DNA of 64,000 nucleotides from Sisyra terminalis (GCA_958496175.1 OY292274.1:56740630-56804629), one strand, 5' to 3'. Shown: positions 22,739 through 36,192, counted from the first letter of the stretch. The notes: a model not told the origin generated them from the letters alone. Made by a program: numbers and translations.

Positions 22739-25418
22739 GGCTATTAAATTATAAGATTTCAATGTTTTACTTTTTTGTTAAAAAATTTTAATATAAAGTT
22801 ATAAAAATAAATTGATTTGCCTCAACACTTTTAAAAGTAAGGAGGAAAAAAAATATCTAAAATTAAGAACTGAAAAATAAAATATTTCATACTCAATAAA
22901 AAAGAAAACTATACTTTTATTGGCATACCAAAAGTGTGGAATATAAATGAGCTTAATGAAATTTTTGCGTTGACACACATGAGCATTTATAAGGGGAAAC
23001 AAAAAAATTTCGTAACCTATGTCAGAATTGCTCTCATTTTAGATTTGCTTTTCAAGAGTAACATTTGGCTTTCAAAAATATCGATTACTTATTTGTTCTA
23101 TCTGAAATATATTATGCAATAGTAATGATTTTTAAATTAAATGTCGCTTAGTGAACAAGTAAAGAAATATACTCTGTGGCGTAATTCCAAGTTTGAAATT
23201 TTATGTTTGTATTTAAAAAAAATATTTAATTAAATTATTTTTGTATTGAAATTAAAAGAACTACCTATTGAAGAATGCAAAAAATTTCGGTGAAATAAAA
23301 TCGTAATGCTTCTTTAAAATAAAATAAAAATGCTTTAATGACATTTTTAAAAACCATTATTAACATGATTCTTCATTTATTGTTAATTAAAATCATACCG
23401 TTTTTATTTATGGCTAATATTTGAATACATAAAAATTCAACAAACTCATCAAAGAAACAAGAATCAAATCAATTTTCAAGAGAGCCATTTTAAAATGAGA
23501 CGCTCTTTTTCTGGTCTTAAGCCCCTCGATACCTATTCCTCTGAACCTGAGCGGCGTATCTAATCGAGCGAGTCCGATGATTAATCAGGTTTTATATATT
23601 TGGAATAAAATATTCATTAAAATCATCATTTAAATAACAAAAATAAACTAAATAAAAAGAACGAAAAATTTTGTAGTTTAAGCACCTCACATCCGCTTGG
23701 TCAAGATTATTTTTCTACATTTTTTTTTTGGGTTTACGTTTTTTCGTTTTATTTCTTTGAGAAAACATAATAAAATATATTTGTGAAAAAAAAAATGAAA
23801 TTCCAAATATTCAAGTTTTACATCGGAAAAAAAATCATAATTACCATTCATTTCATTTTATTTTTTTGATTACCGTTTAATTGTGACATCAGCAGTCGGC
23901 ATTTCTATGATGCTCGTGTCGTTTTCCGATGAAATATTCGATATGGTCAATTTATTCAGTAAGAATGAGACAAAACTGAAATTAAGAAAACAAAAAGGAA
24001 TGAAGTGTTCCAAGCTGAATATAAAGTTGAACACGTGTTGAAATCGTTATCTCTTTCGTTTTTATTTCTCAAATTATTAATTAATAAAAAAAAATCTTTC
24101 ATATTGTTCACGTTGGCTGTAAAAAAATTAATAATGCAGCAATAAAAATTCGAGAATTTCGCATCTCATAAAAAATTTATCTATAATCGAGTCATAATAA
24201 TGTTAATGGAATTTTGACCAATTGACGCTGAAGATAATGTGGAGGTGGAGTTATAATCAAAATTCAAATAAAAAAAAGAAGTTGATGTTTAGGTTCCTTA
24301 TGGCCTTTTGTCAAAAGATTTTATGTCTACCATTTTGGATTTGTTAAATGAAATATAGAATAAGTCTTTTTACCGATGGTCTATAAATAATATTTTTTCC
24401 ACAGAATCATTTGGACCATATCAAAATTTTAATTACTTTTTAGGAATTTTGGCGTTTGTGTTTGGCTGCTTTCTAATAATGATGTCATATGATATTCCTT
24501 GAATTTAATTCAAAATATTTAGGTACTGAAACACTGATTTCTTATGGATGTATATAGTTTTTATACTAATGTTTGAACGAAACTAATTTTTACGGCTGAA
24601 GCCGAATTTCCACATTAGTTTTAGTTTTGGCCAAAACCGAAATTTCCCTATATGATCATGTTTTCGTAAAAAAAGTTAATCTTAATTATTCAGTTTTTAT
24701 TTTTAAATCCTATAGGTATTTATTAATAATTTTGTATTTAATATTTGAGCTAATCATAGACATAACATATTAATATCATTTCTTATTTCAAATACATTAT
24801 TTGCGTTGAAATTAGGAGTTGAATTTGAAAGAAATGCCCCTTAAATTTATTTTTAATACTAGTTACAATGTTTTAACGCGAATTTTTCTCCACTTCGAGC
24901 GTATTAAATCTCTTTTAAATGCAGTATTTACTAATACTAAGTACCATATATTGTCATCCATTTCAAAAAATATTATAAAGTCATAAACAGTTAAAACCTT
25001 ATGGTGGAAACACTTGGTTGTGAATCAATTGATTATCAAAGGTTATAGCTAAATTTGATAAATCTAGGTCTTAGAAATTGCAAGAAAAAAGATCCAATTG
25101 TTCCAAAGAATTATTCTGAATATTTTCCAAAGTTACCCTTGACATAATCAGGCTTTATAAGGAAAACCCTTCCCTTTTAATAGACTAATTTTTGATCAAA
25201 TTCAATGAAACTTAGACTTATTTTTTTTAAAGAAATATCCTTTGATTTCAATATATTTTGCTGTAGTTCTCTTAAAATTAAGCCAATTATAATCTTTAAA
25301 TAAAAAGGATAAGTACTATCCTTTTTGTTTTTACGTCAGACTTGATAATTATTATCATTTTTTAAATTTAAATCAAAACATTTTCCACTCCTTCATCATT
25401 GTCTTTCTCATTTTAGAT
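22739..25418. other. No gene recognised apart from a tiny ORF
   Basis: AT-rich DNA. A GC-richer patch at 23480-23590 contains the 22-codon frame listed separately. A short palindromic TTTTGGCCAAAA sits at about 24628. No transposon or RNA gene was recognised. Confidence 0.45.
23495..23563 (+). CDS. Possible 22-residue small ORF
   Basis: ATG at 23495 opens MRRSFSGLKPLDTYSSEPER and two more residues, ending with TAA. The composition (Arg, Ser, Pro, Glu; C/G-ending codons) contrasts with the AT-rich surroundings, and the upstream context AAAATG is acceptable for insects. A frame this short is expected by chance in any GC-richer patch. It could equally be part of a regulatory element. Confidence 0.12.
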   Translation: MRRSFSGLKPLDTYSSEPERRI

Positions 25419-25622
25419 TTTTCTAATTCTGGTTTTGCATTTTCCAGCATAGATCTACTAATCATATCTTTCGTATTATTGGTTTCAATTTTGCATTTTT
25501 CCCCCTCGTCATTCTTCACTAGAGCCCAGGAACATAATGGAATATGCAAAATTGAAAACAGTTATGAGAAAGATATGATTGGTACAACTTTGCAGGAAAA
25601 CGTAAACCAGAAATAGAAAAAT
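25419..25622. repeat. Imperfect inverted repeat (decayed foldback element)
   Basis: Left arm (25419-25500) carries TTCTGGTTTTGCATTTTCC and AATCATATCTTTC then TTTCAATTTTGCAT. The right arm (25542-25622) carries the same words in inverted order. Arms are about 80 bp with many mismatches, around a 40-bp spacer. Termini and target duplication are not definable. Confidence 0.55.
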
Positions 25623-26305
25623 TTAATAAGGAGGACATAACAGAACAAAAACAAACAAATGAAAATACAGAATTAACAGCTACCATGTAGTTTAAGCTGG
25701 TTTATGTTTTTCAATAAAGTTTCTTTAAAAGAAAAAAAAAATTTTGGGAGATAGAAGTGAATTTGTGATGGTTCCGTAATTTTTGTAAGACTACTCACAG
25801 AAATACTTTGTTTTGAAAACAGTTACATAAAATAATTTTTAAGTGGAAAAACCACCCCTTTATATTTTATAGGCTAAATTCAATGCATGTTAGACTTTCT
25901 TTCCAAAGAAAATATATTTCTTATATATTCTTAAGATACAATACTTTGCCATGGTTACATTAAAGTTTATTCAACCAATAATATATTTTTAAAAGGGTGA
26001 ATAACTGTTCAAATTTTATATTTGAAACTTTTTCTATTTAACACTTTGAAGAAAAAAAATATTTATAGAAATATTTAAAGCCAATTAATCAATTATTTAT
26101 AATGTTAAGCACAAAAACCGTTAAAATTTACAAAAAAGTTTGAACAATTATTGAATTAATTTTTGAAGTATGGTAATGGGGCATAGTTAACTAACATAGA
26201 CATAGCTCCTATAGCTAATCAAATACTTCATTTTTATGTAGTTATCACAGCTTGTGGAAAATAAAGTTTGTTTTTTTCATATAAAGACTGAAAAATAATG
26301 TGTAG
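25623..26305. other. No gene recognised
   Basis: AT-rich DNA with A-runs, next to the best copy of the palindromic repeat. Nothing was recognised. Confidence 0.45.
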
Positions 26306-26350
26306 GTATACAATATATAAAATATATTGCAGTCCAATTTATGTAGTATA

Positions 26351-26436
26351 ATTTAACATAATAATATACAAATTTAATATAATAATATACAAATTTAATA
26401 TAATAATATATAAACTTAATATAATAATATATAAAA
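26351..26436 (+). repeat. AT-rich minisatellite in left arm of copy C
   Basis: About four units of a ~21-bp AATTTAATATAATAATATAC(A) repeat. The mirror array lies in the right arm at 26719-26807. Copies A, B and E lack it; copy D keeps only a single unit-like stretch near 40450-40475. Confidence 0.75.
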
Positions 26437-26486
26437 ATCATTTCACCAACATAAATTTGAACAGAAGTTCAAAGAAAAATATTCGT

Positions 26487-26533
26487 GACGTATTGCCCAG
26501 ATACGTATTTCGATTGCCAAGCACCTTCATCAG
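26487..26533 (-). ncRNA. Hammerhead-like motif, left arm of copy C
   Basis: Minus strand: CTGATGA, a helix II region GGTGCTTGGCAAT with only partial pairing, GAAA, ACGTAT / ATACGT helix, C. Same deviations as copy A (AT inserted before helix III, no clear helix I). Confidence 0.28.
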
Positions 26534-26620
26534 TGGTCATCAAGTAGTTTGGATCACTCCGTAACTGCTATGTGATGATTCACATAGCAATGGAACATAG
26601 GTGAATCACTGAGATGACCA

Positions 26621-26667
26621 CTGATGAAGTTGCTTGGCAATCGAAATACGTATCTGGGCAATACGTC
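26621..26667 (+). ncRNA. Hammerhead-like motif, right arm of copy C
   Basis: CTGATGA, helix II TTGC-TTG-GCAA, GAAA, helix ACGTAT-CTGGGCA-ATACGT, then C. The helix III region is identical to copies A and D, which shows that this part is the most conserved piece of the family. Confidence 0.3.
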
Positions 26668-26718
26668 ACGAATATCTTTGTTTGAACTTCTGTTCAAATT
26701 TATGTTGGTGGTATGATT

Positions 26719-26807
26719 TTTATATATTATTATATTAAGTTTATATATTATTATATTAAATTTGTATATTATTATTTTAAATTTGTATATTATTATGTTA
26801 AATTATA
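26719..26807 (-). repeat. AT-rich minisatellite in right arm of copy C
   Basis: Mirror of the array in the left arm: GTATATTATTATATTAAATTT units, about four copies, with slight differences between arms. Confidence 0.75.
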
Positions 26808-26890
26808 CTAAATAAATTGGACTGCAATACATTTTATATATTGTATACACAGTATAACGGTTCAAAGTCAGCGAAAAAATCTTATTTTGA

Positions 26891-29800
26891 TGAAAAATAA
26901 TATTTTAAGCTAATCAGTATAAAAAATCAAAATCAAAGATAATACTCCACAAAGTTAAGCTTCTGGAAAATAAAGAGGAAAAGTTTCATTCAAATCACCA
27001 TTGTTTACAAGTTTTATCAATAAACTTTTAAAATGCAAAGTTAACCCATTTATTCATACTGGAATACAAATGAACTCTATGAGTGTTTCTATCATTTGAC
27101 AGAATAAAATATAAAAATCGATCTACAAAATAAATTGTGGTCCTGATTTCATTGAGAAGTTAACTATAGTGTGTGTCGGTGACGGTGCCGATGATTGGGG
27201 TTTCTAACGGATATAATCATTAGATAATTTGCATAATAAAATAATACATACTAAGTATATTTATTTGAGTTTTGCAACGTTTCGAACATGAAATTTTGCG
27301 TGTTTCTTTGACATTTAAGTGCTACTTAATTATTATAAACGTTCTTATCTTTACGTAATGCTCATTATACATTCGAATTCTTATTTTTATGTTTCATTAA
27401 AATCTTTTATACTTTTACGGAGCTGCCTATAGTCTTAAAAAAATATAAATACTGGAATGCTTTTCAATTTCTTTTTTCAGTCACATTCAATTAAACAGTA
27501 AAATCTTTTTTTGAATAAATTAATTAATTGGCACGAATGAAAACCTATGGTCTATATGTATATTTTATCGAAATTTTACGAGGTTTTTGTTCAGAATTTT
27601 GCGTGCATTTATGATTGTGAAATTCTTGTGTTTATTACCTTTCATATTGAGTTTTGTCATTTATTTTCGGTTTATGTTTCCCAATTATATTTAAATTTTA
27701 TTTTTAAATTGCTCGTTATTTTATGCATATTTTGGCAGGAGAGTTTCCAATATTCCAATAGCTTAGGCTTTTGAAACTCGTAAACAATATTACTTAAGAA
27801 ATTATTATCGTATTAATTTATATAGACTTATAATTCAAATTTCATTTTTATTGAGTTAAATTAACTAGAAAAGACAAATTATAATACAAAAACTAGTCGT
27901 TTTTGAACTTACAGACATTAAATTGCCACTTATCGATTTATAAGTTATTTCAAAGTTGTACAAAAGACATTTTACGATAAAAGTGACTTGTTAGTTGGTA
28001 AAACATTAAAAACTTATTTATTATTTTTAAATTTATATTGAAATAATTAGAAAATGCCCCATTGAATGAAATTCAGTATTGTATCCTCTTTGAGTTTTAC
28101 AGGATAGTAACGCAAAGTAGCAAAAACATTTTCAATATTTATACAAGTGCATTAGATGTTCATTATTACCAAACGAAGTTCTTTAACTTCAAATTTTATA
28201 ATTTTGAGTTTACCAACTCGTATCAATCAAGAATAATAAAAATTTTAAATAATTAGACGTTAAGGAAGGAAGTTGTATCAAATCTATGTCACACTATCGA
28301 AAAATTGTCACATATTCCTAATCAATCATTTCCAAGAATTATCAATAGAGAAAACTTTATTCTCCAAAACGATAACGTATGATTTATCTGCATAAAGTTC
28401 ATTTTTATGTATTTCAGCGCTAAAATATTTTCTAAGATATAAAAAATTGAAAACCTAAATGATGTTCAAAATGTAATTTTCAGATATTTAGCATAGTAAT
28501 CAATTGATTTTTTTACTAATTTGGCAATGTTTAACGGTTGGTGATATTAATAGTGACTTAAAATTAAGACTTGTTTAAAAAATTTGTGTTTTAACTTTAT
28601 GTTAAAATCGACATTACTTTCCGGTCCCTTTATAACATAAAGCTTTACTTTATTGTGACAATTATTGTTTTACTATCGGAAAATAAGGCTACAAATTGCT
28701 TATGTATTAATTTTTTGAATTAGAGAAGGAGCTGATTATCAAAATTGAGGTTCATCGAGATACTAAAATAAAACAAATTTAATTAACCTTTTACAAAATA
28801 TATAAAAAATTAAGCTGGTGTAGTAATAAGAAACAATAAATCAATAATTGATTAAATATAAAAAATTATGTGTAAAATTTAAAAAAAAAGTTTAATATCT
28901 AGTGAATGACTACTTTTATCTTTTATAACTTTAGGGTTATAAATGGAACATATGAAAATATAAACTATCCTCCTATTCGTTATTTTCATCTTTTGATTGA
29001 TTACTTTTATGATGTAATTATCATATAATTAAGACAATATTATTATCTTTATGCAATATCGTTAAGTATATGCCTGTAAACTATACTTTGTCTTTATACT
29101 CTTGGTTAAGTTGTCACTAGTAAGTATGCGTTAGGGTATTATTGTAAGCAAATATGCATTTATATATTTATAATCTAACACCTTTACGACAAGGAAAACA
29201 CAAGTCATAAAACTTTTACGTTCATTCGTTATTATCTTATTTAGATATTTGCCGTTTTAATAGTAAACTATCAATATTCCATCAATAATTAGTCATAAAA
29301 CATTTTAAGTACTTTATGTTGCGAACAATGATACTGTCCAATTGACAAGTAGGTAATCTTGAAAAAGCTACGTCATTAAACTTACAATGTAGTAAAATTA
29401 TGCAAAAAAAATGAATACCCTATTTATAATAATCGTAAAATATGATGCGATTTTAAATTGTGGTTTTCTCTTAATTTACGTTGAAGTAATTCGATAAGTA
29501 TGCTTAGCTTTTGTTTTATTAATTTCAACGGTAATAACAATTACTAATAGCACATAAATTGTAATTTATTTTCGAAAAAATTATATTTCTAATAGTAAAA
29601 TTAGTTGCAATATTTCAGGAAATAGATTTTAGTATGCGTTGTTCTAAGCTTGTAATTTGTGTTTAAGTTGAGTGTAGAAAATTAATGGCAGTTTTATTAC
29701 AATATATTTTCGCATAGGAAAATTAATATAACAATTAACTATGTTGTAGTATTACCTACGTTAATTGCAGTCTTCCGTGAATCCTTAATGATATAAATAT

Positions 29801-32194
29801 TTAAATTTGGGATGGGGAATTTTTACATGATCTACTTAAATGATGAAATGTTAAGAAACTGGTTTTTGAAATTTGACTTTAAATTAAACAAAAATAGTTA
29901 TGGTAATCTTTTTTGAGTAAAATTTTAGAGTTTTATTTAAAAAAAAAAAAAACTTTAATTAATCACAACGGGGTTCTTTTGAATCTTAACAAAAACATTG
30001 GTAAGATCTCATATCAATTTAAATGTTTAATGTTTTAGAGTACTATATTAAAACTATTTTCTTTTTAGTCTACTGGAACTTCTTTAAAATATTAATAGGT
30101 GCAATAAATTTTATGTTACAATTTCCATACAAAATAAAAAAATTTAATTTTCAAATAAACATTTTTAAGCTACGCAATACTAAATTAATCAGCAATTAAG
30201 TACTGGAAAGTTTGGAGAATTTTTTTTTTTATTTGTATTCATCGAAAATAAAAAGTAAAACCTCTAATATCGCAATCCCACCCTAGAAAGGATCATTAGA
30301 ATCCTAGAATACCTTTTGTTTGTATCAAGAAAATTCGAAAAATATTTAAATTGTAGCCTTTTAAATCTTTAATTTCAACATATATTATTATCCGACATAA
30401 AGTTAATTTTAGTGAAATTTCCATTTTAATTTTAAACCAACTAACTTAATTATTCAATACCAGAGAAAGCATTGCTATGTACAAACACAAAAAATATCGC
30501 TATTTACGGGTTTAACTTCAAGTATTTGCAATTTTAATGTTTGTTACAAATACAATGACCTACCCAAACCTCTTTGTTAAATAACAAAGTATAATACACT
30601 GTTCATTGTGTATACAATATGTTACAATGTTACATACATTATAGATCAGTACTTACATATATGCCATTAATTCAATGTTAAACCTATGAAGACATAATAA
30701 TTTATTTTCGCAAAAATCTAATTAAAATATCTCTATAAGTATGAAATTATCGCTAATAATACTTATTAATCATAAATTGCATTTTTATTGTTATTTTTTC
30801 TATTTATTAATAAGCAGTGGGCTATTAAATTGCACGTGAACCGTTATTATCAATTCAAGGAAAATATATTCAAGATGTTCTAAAATTCATTATTTTATGC
30901 TTTATAATATGAATGCAATTAAGAAATATTGATTACAAATAATTTTCTTCATTGTATTTAAAAGGTTTTTTGTAATTATAGTTTGAAATAGGTAAATCTT
31001 TCATTGGCTACATATTTCATAATTGATTTTACATATAAGTTTCCATATTAATAAAAGTTTAAAAATTGCAATTTTTTGGTGTAAATAAAAGGAAATGATA
31101 CATGAAATTTTTTATTTAGATCCATTTTTGTGTATTAAAGTACGTTTTAATTTTTCATCATTTATAGAAACTTAATCAAGTTGATGCAAATTTATAGCTT
31201 CCGACGTGTAATTTACTAATGAAGCTTTGAAATCTTATTAATATTTTTCATAAATTTACCGTACAAGTAGAATTATATTACAGGGAAATTAAGTAGCAGT
31301 ATATGACTTAACATATAGTAAATCATAGAGAAAAAATGCGCAACTAAATAATGTTAAAAACAATCACTTGATTTTATAAATAGTTTTATTTAAATCTACT
31401 AAAACTTTTCATAACTATTTACCAAGAACTTTAAATTACTTTCAAGGGTGATGACATGGAATTCCACCACAAATTTTCCGGTGTTACTATTAGAACGAAC
31501 TAGTTTGCCAAAGAGGCATCATAAAAGTGTTTTATTTTTTTTAGTGATTAACGAAACTAAACGAGTTAATAGGTACATTTCTTTGAAAAAATATGATTCA
31601 AAAAATTCTAGGGAAATATGACTAACTAAATATTTAAAGCGTTTTTTAACAAATAACAGTTATAAAAAATTGACATTTTTTCATGTTATTTCAGTATACA
31701 TATTTCTGTAAACTAAGAAGTTTGTGTAGTTCGGTTTGCCTATAATTTGTATAGAATTAAGTTTTATTTATTTTTCAGAAGTATAAAGCTCGAAGTTCCA
31801 AATACAATATTGAGCTAGTTGAAAAAAACACTACGTTTAACCTTAGGTTCGAAAAGTGGTAACGTTTAAATGCTTTCCTAAAAAATGTTAATTTTTGTAG
31901 CATAGTATCTTGTAGTTTTGAAAAATTTCCCCTGGCACTATATACTTTGAGTAATATTTTAATATTGAAAATTTATTTTAATGTTCTGGAAAAATTTTTA
32001 TACCAAGTTTCATTTCATGCATTTTCTACTTTGTTTTTACTTTTACTCGCAAATAAATTGGGCTATAATGGTTCTGATCCACGCTGACGTGCCTGATTCA
32101 CGGAAATACCATACTTATCATACTTATTATAATATTTATTATTAATAATAATGTAATTATTTACAACTTTTACATACATATATTGTTATATAAA
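26891..32194. other. 5.3-kb AT-rich desert
   Basis: No gene, transposon end, tRNA-like sequence or tandem array was recognised. Frames at 27547 and 28062 are hydrophobic AT-rich noise. A 12-base A-run lies at about 29,940. This is the quietest part of the window. Confidence 0.5.
32017..32066 (+). repeat. Solitary copy of the MITE module
   Basis: CATTTTCTACTTTGTTTTTA followed by CTTTTACTCGCAAATAA matches the internal module of the hairpin MITE that starts 150 bp downstream, without any inverted partner. Confidence 0.5.
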
Positions 32195-32413
32195 TTTAGG
32201 TCAGGTCGATCAAATCTGGAAACGTTGCATTTTCTACTTTGTTTTTTTATTCTATTCGCGATTTTTTTATTAATTTAATTCTAATATGATGTAATTGTCC
32301 CTTCTGTGACTAAATTTTCATTATGCCGATTTATTCACCAATTAAATTAAAAACAAAGTAGAAAATGAAACATTGCCAGATTTTGACCGACTTAAAAGGA
32401 ACATAAGCCTAAA
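32195..32413. mobile_element. ~219-bp hairpin MITE
   Basis: Inverted arms: TTTAGG..GGTCGATCAAATCTGG, GTTGCATTTTCTACTTTGTT on the left; AACAAAGTAGAAAATG, CATTGCCAGATTTTGACC..CCTAAA on the right. The right arm has about 10 extra bases near its tip. Inner ATTCGCGATTTTT sits next to the loop. It shares the CATTTTCTACTTTGTTTTT..TTCGCGA module with elements at 58.7 kb and 9.5 kb. Confidence 0.75.
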
Positions 32414-34324
32414 TTTAAAAGAAAATAATGCAACAACTTTCTAAAATATGTATAAATATTATAAATTGGGTTCTTTACGCCAAAGAGCTTTTAAACCATC
32501 CGGTTATTTTTTACGGCCAATCTTTTCAGTTTTCCGAAATCACGGGAAAACTTCATATTTTTTTGGATTCTCAACGCAATACTTTAAATGGATATTTCAA
32601 CTTTAATTTTAAATTACTTTTTCATCAGTACTTAAGGTTCAGTCTTTTTCACATCTAGATTGTGAGATTTATCTTCAAGATAAAATTTCATCCAGAGGAT
32701 AGAGAAAATATACATATTTTCATCTAGCAATAGTGGTAAGTTGTGTAAATGTGTAGAAGTTATCAAACAAATAAATCTTTATCTATCAAATAGCTATCTT
32801 AAGGACAAAGTGAATAGTCTTTGTGTCCATGAGTTCAAATAACGGCCCTTAGTGTTGTGAAAATATAACTTTTACATAGTACAACTGAACTTCATTTTTT
32901 CAGACAATTTTTTATTTTATTTTTTTGTGAAAGTATAAAGTTCTTTTTATCTCTCAATTTTCATAGTTTTCCAATTTATTTAATTCGGAAATATTAGCAG
33001 AAACATACTCGTATGTATGAAAAACAGTAGGTTCCTTATATTGGATCCCTAGTGCTTACAAGCATTATGTTATTGCTGAAGTCATAGTTACGTTCATTGT
33101 TGAAGGTATATCAAATAGTTTTGGAAAATAACAATCACATGATTGAATAAAAATGTTTCAAACTATGGGTGGAAAGTTCATATTCTTGTTGAAAAAAATA
33201 TGTGCAAATTAGTGGACAATTAGATGATTCTTGTGGTGAGTTTGTCATTCAACATTTATCAATTTAATAGAGTTCGCATTTTTATAACCAAATATGCAAC
33301 TTCATACTATTCAAGATAACATATTAAGTGCATAAAATTAAATATGACTTTTTATTTATTTTGCATAAAAAACTTTTAGCTGTTAAAGTTCTTGTTTATT
33401 TTCACATTTTTTTTTCATTTATTGTAATCATTATCAATGCTTTAAACACACTTAAGATAACATCAACATTTTGATATGTCACTATGTTATTGTTATTTTG
33501 ATTAGCCTTAAGAGTGTTGTGTCATGTCATGTAATGTCATACTATGTTTATTTCAATGATGTATGTAAATCTTGTAAAAACTATTATATTATTCGACATA
33601 TTAAACATTGCTATCGTCATTTTAACAACAATAATAGCACTTAACGATTTGTATGTAACCGAACAGGAAAAAAGTAGAATTGAACTAATATTGAAGTTAT
33701 CTATTGCAAACATTGCAATTGAAACAAGTTTTCCTTATCAGTACCTACAGTAAACTTTTTAGCTTGTGTATGGATATGTGTGAGTTTAGTCAGTAAAGTA
33801 TATTATGTTATATATTTAAAATAACATTCACATGTACACATGTTGAATGTAAATTAGTTCGTATTGGATTAGATGGGTTGAAATGGAAGTTAATGTCGAC
33901 ATAAAAATCTTACACGTGTTTTTAATGTTCACCCAATATTTGTTAAGTAATTAATTGACTGAAAACTCTGCAAATATGAACGTGTGGCGTTTGCATGTCA
34001 ATTTCCTGTCATTTTTATTTTATTTCAAAATCACTTTATTTTTCTTTTCACATGTTAAAAATCCATCTACTGTTAAATGTCGTTGTTCCTCTTACCTGTT
34101 TGTTTAATATAAACAAATAAAAGTAATGTGTAAGTACATCCTATTTATTTAAGATATCTACAAACATATTATTCTAACTTCTAAAATTATTTTTTTAAGT
34201 TCATTCACTTCTTAAATTTTTTTTACTACTATGTTTTAAATTTAGAGTATTAACAGGTTCCAGATCCATTCTTCTAAATTCTAGGTAAAATCTATAATTA
34301 ATTTTGGTGATTCTTCAGTGTTGA
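32414..34324. other. No gene recognised
   Basis: AT-rich DNA. The frames at 32428 and 33544 show no recognisable domain. TCATGTCATGTAATGTCAT at about 33520 is a short imperfect tandem. Confidence 0.45.
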
Positions 34325-34755
34325 AGATTTGCAATCATCATAACAATTTTGATTTTTGATACAGCAGCGCGGAAAAGTCCTATAGTGCTTTTAACCACGT
34401 GGCTAAGATGTCCTGCTTTTTCCCAGAGCTTTTTTCCCTTCAATCCAACCTTGAATGATAAGCTGAACTAAGTAGTATTTTTTGTTACACATAAGATGGC
34501 CGAAGTACAGTAATCTTCTCTTCTTTATAGAATCATAATATAATATGATATCATAAGAATTCTTGTGGTATTAAGTTTCATTAGTACTTCTTCATTTCGC
34601 ACGTGCCCCTTCCAAATCTTCAGGATTTGCCGATATACCCACATTTCAAATGTGGTAATTTTATCTTCCAGTTTCTGGATAAGAGTCCATACTTCCATTT
34701 CGTATAAGACAATAGGGAACACATAGCACTTGACCATTTTTAATCTCAATTCCAG
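34325..34755 (-). pseudogene. Non-LTR retrotransposon reverse transcriptase relic, C-terminal end
   Basis: Minus strand from about 34749: RLKMVKCYVFPIVLYEMEVW, then KLEDKITTFEMWVYRQILKI, then HVRNEEVLMKLN. These are the RLVKCYV..VLLYG.E.WT / K.EAFEMW.YRR.L.I / TNEEVL blocks of RTE-like endonuclease-reverse transcriptases. After frame shifts come LQLIIQG-like, GKKLWEKAGHLSHVVK and IGLFRAAVSKIKIVMMIANL, corresponding to the known protein end. The palm and endonuclease are missing. It is the best preserved of the four relics in the window. Confidence 0.75.
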
Positions 34756-35775
34756 AGATTAAGTTCGATTCACAAAAATTTTTCTCATCTTATATCAATA
34801 AGTAATGAAGGTAAGATTATAATATAAAATATATTTTTTGGACTTAAAAGAGAGGCTTTTTAATTTAATTGGTAAAAGTGCAACCAAAATTCATAAATTT
34901 TTAACTTAAAACCATAGTTCTATCTAAATTTATCATTAAGTAAGAAGGTTTCAAAAAAATATAATTTTCTACCAATATTTTTTGAACTTATTTTAAAGGC
35001 CTGAGAGAAATAAAGAAAACATTCAAATTTGCTTCAGATTTACATAAAATAAATGTACATACCTACGCAAAGAAGTTTAGTTCTACTTCTAAATGAAAAT
35101 TGAAAAAAATTAATTACTTCTGATATGCATGAAGGAGTAACGCATTTATTACAATGTTAAAAGTTATTTTATGTTAATATAATGAAATTTGATACATTGA
35201 GTTAGAATAACAATTAAGTACAAATTTTTTAGATTCTTAACTCAAAAAAAAATATTTGTTGCGTGTTGAACAACTTGAACATAGAAATTTTAAATGAATT
35301 TTTAGACATTTATTGCTTGAAATTATTTTTATGTGATTTAAATAACAGAGAGATTGTTATAGAATTAAATCTATGATATATCTGCACATAAATTTCAATA
35401 CTATTAAAATTGCCAATTAATTTAAAAAAGCTTTTCATATAATATTTTCAAAGTATACCAGAAAAAATAACTTTTTATAAGTAAGTAATAAGTAAGTACT
35501 TTTCATAACACCTTAGGTGTATTATAAGAACCCATTTATCCAATTTCATCTTATAAAGTGATTAATTAGAGGGTGAAAGTTATTTACGGATGTAGTTATT
35601 AAATAAACTAAGATAACTAGTTTTCGGTGATTTATTGAAAATGTTAAAATTCAATATTTTCATAAATATATTATTTAACAATACCAATAAATGTTAAAAG
35701 TTATGATCATAAGAAATACTTAAGTTTGTTTTTGTTCAGTGGTTTTAAATCATGTGAATTCAATTATTCGCTAAA
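34756..35775. other. No gene recognised
   Basis: AT-rich DNA, no frame or repeat of note. Confidence 0.5.
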
Positions 35776-35887
35776 GTATTGTAACAGAAAGGGACAAGGT
35801 CTGTCTCTCTCTTTGTGCCATGCCGGCACGCCATTGGCTGAGTGACTTCTGTCTTTCTCCCACCAATGCAAATGTACATATAGATTG

Positions 35888-35966
35888 TTCTGGAAACATC
35901 TAGTAGGTGATGGAACGTTGGCGACTATTAGAGTATATTCTAGAATGTTGGGTTGCGGGTATATAA
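35888..35966 (+). promoter_or_regulatory. LTR core promoter with heat-shock-element-like motifs
   Basis: TTCtgGAAacATC (35888-35900) and TTCtaGAAtgTTG (35938-35950) each fit alternating nTTCnnGAAnnTTCn pentamers with one mismatch. They lie about 70 and 20 bp upstream of the TATATAA box, the normal placement in insect heat-shock promoters. Binding is inferred, not shown. Confidence 0.5.
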
Positions 35967-36192
35967 GGCGCTCAGTCAAGCCGGTTGACAGTTTCGTATA
36001 AGAATTCAGTTGTGAATTTCCTTTACAACAAAGCGATTATTAGTGTGATTTGCTATAAAAGTGATTATTGTCATTTAAGTGATTGTTTTGACAAGTGTAA
36101 TCGTGTAACAAAAAGTGTATACAAGTGTTATAAAAAAAGTGATTGTTAAGTGTGAAAGTGATTATTTATTTCCAAAAGAAATTAAGAGAACG

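Larger units (their letters stand above)
26306..26890. mobile_element. Palindromic repeat family, copy C (most complete hairpin)
   Basis: Two nearly identical arms face each other about position 26578. Outer ends are GTATACAATATATAAAAT at 26306 and the complement ending 26849. Next inward are TATTGCAGTCCAATTTAT, a tandem AATTTAATATAATAATATAC array, AACATAAATTTGAACAGAAG, ATTCGTGACGTATTGCCCAG, ATACGTATTTCGATTGCCAA, and CATCAGTGGTCATC at the centre. The right side continues with GTATAACGGTTCAAAGTCAG, the family terminus. There is no reading frame, so this is a non-autonomous element or a head-to-head dimer of one. Each arm has a hammerhead-like motif (minus 26487-26533, plus 26621-26667). Confidence 0.85.

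Noticed and set aside
24622..24646. Short palindrome around TTTTGGCCAAAA
   Set aside because: Too short to define an element and no matching ends nearby.
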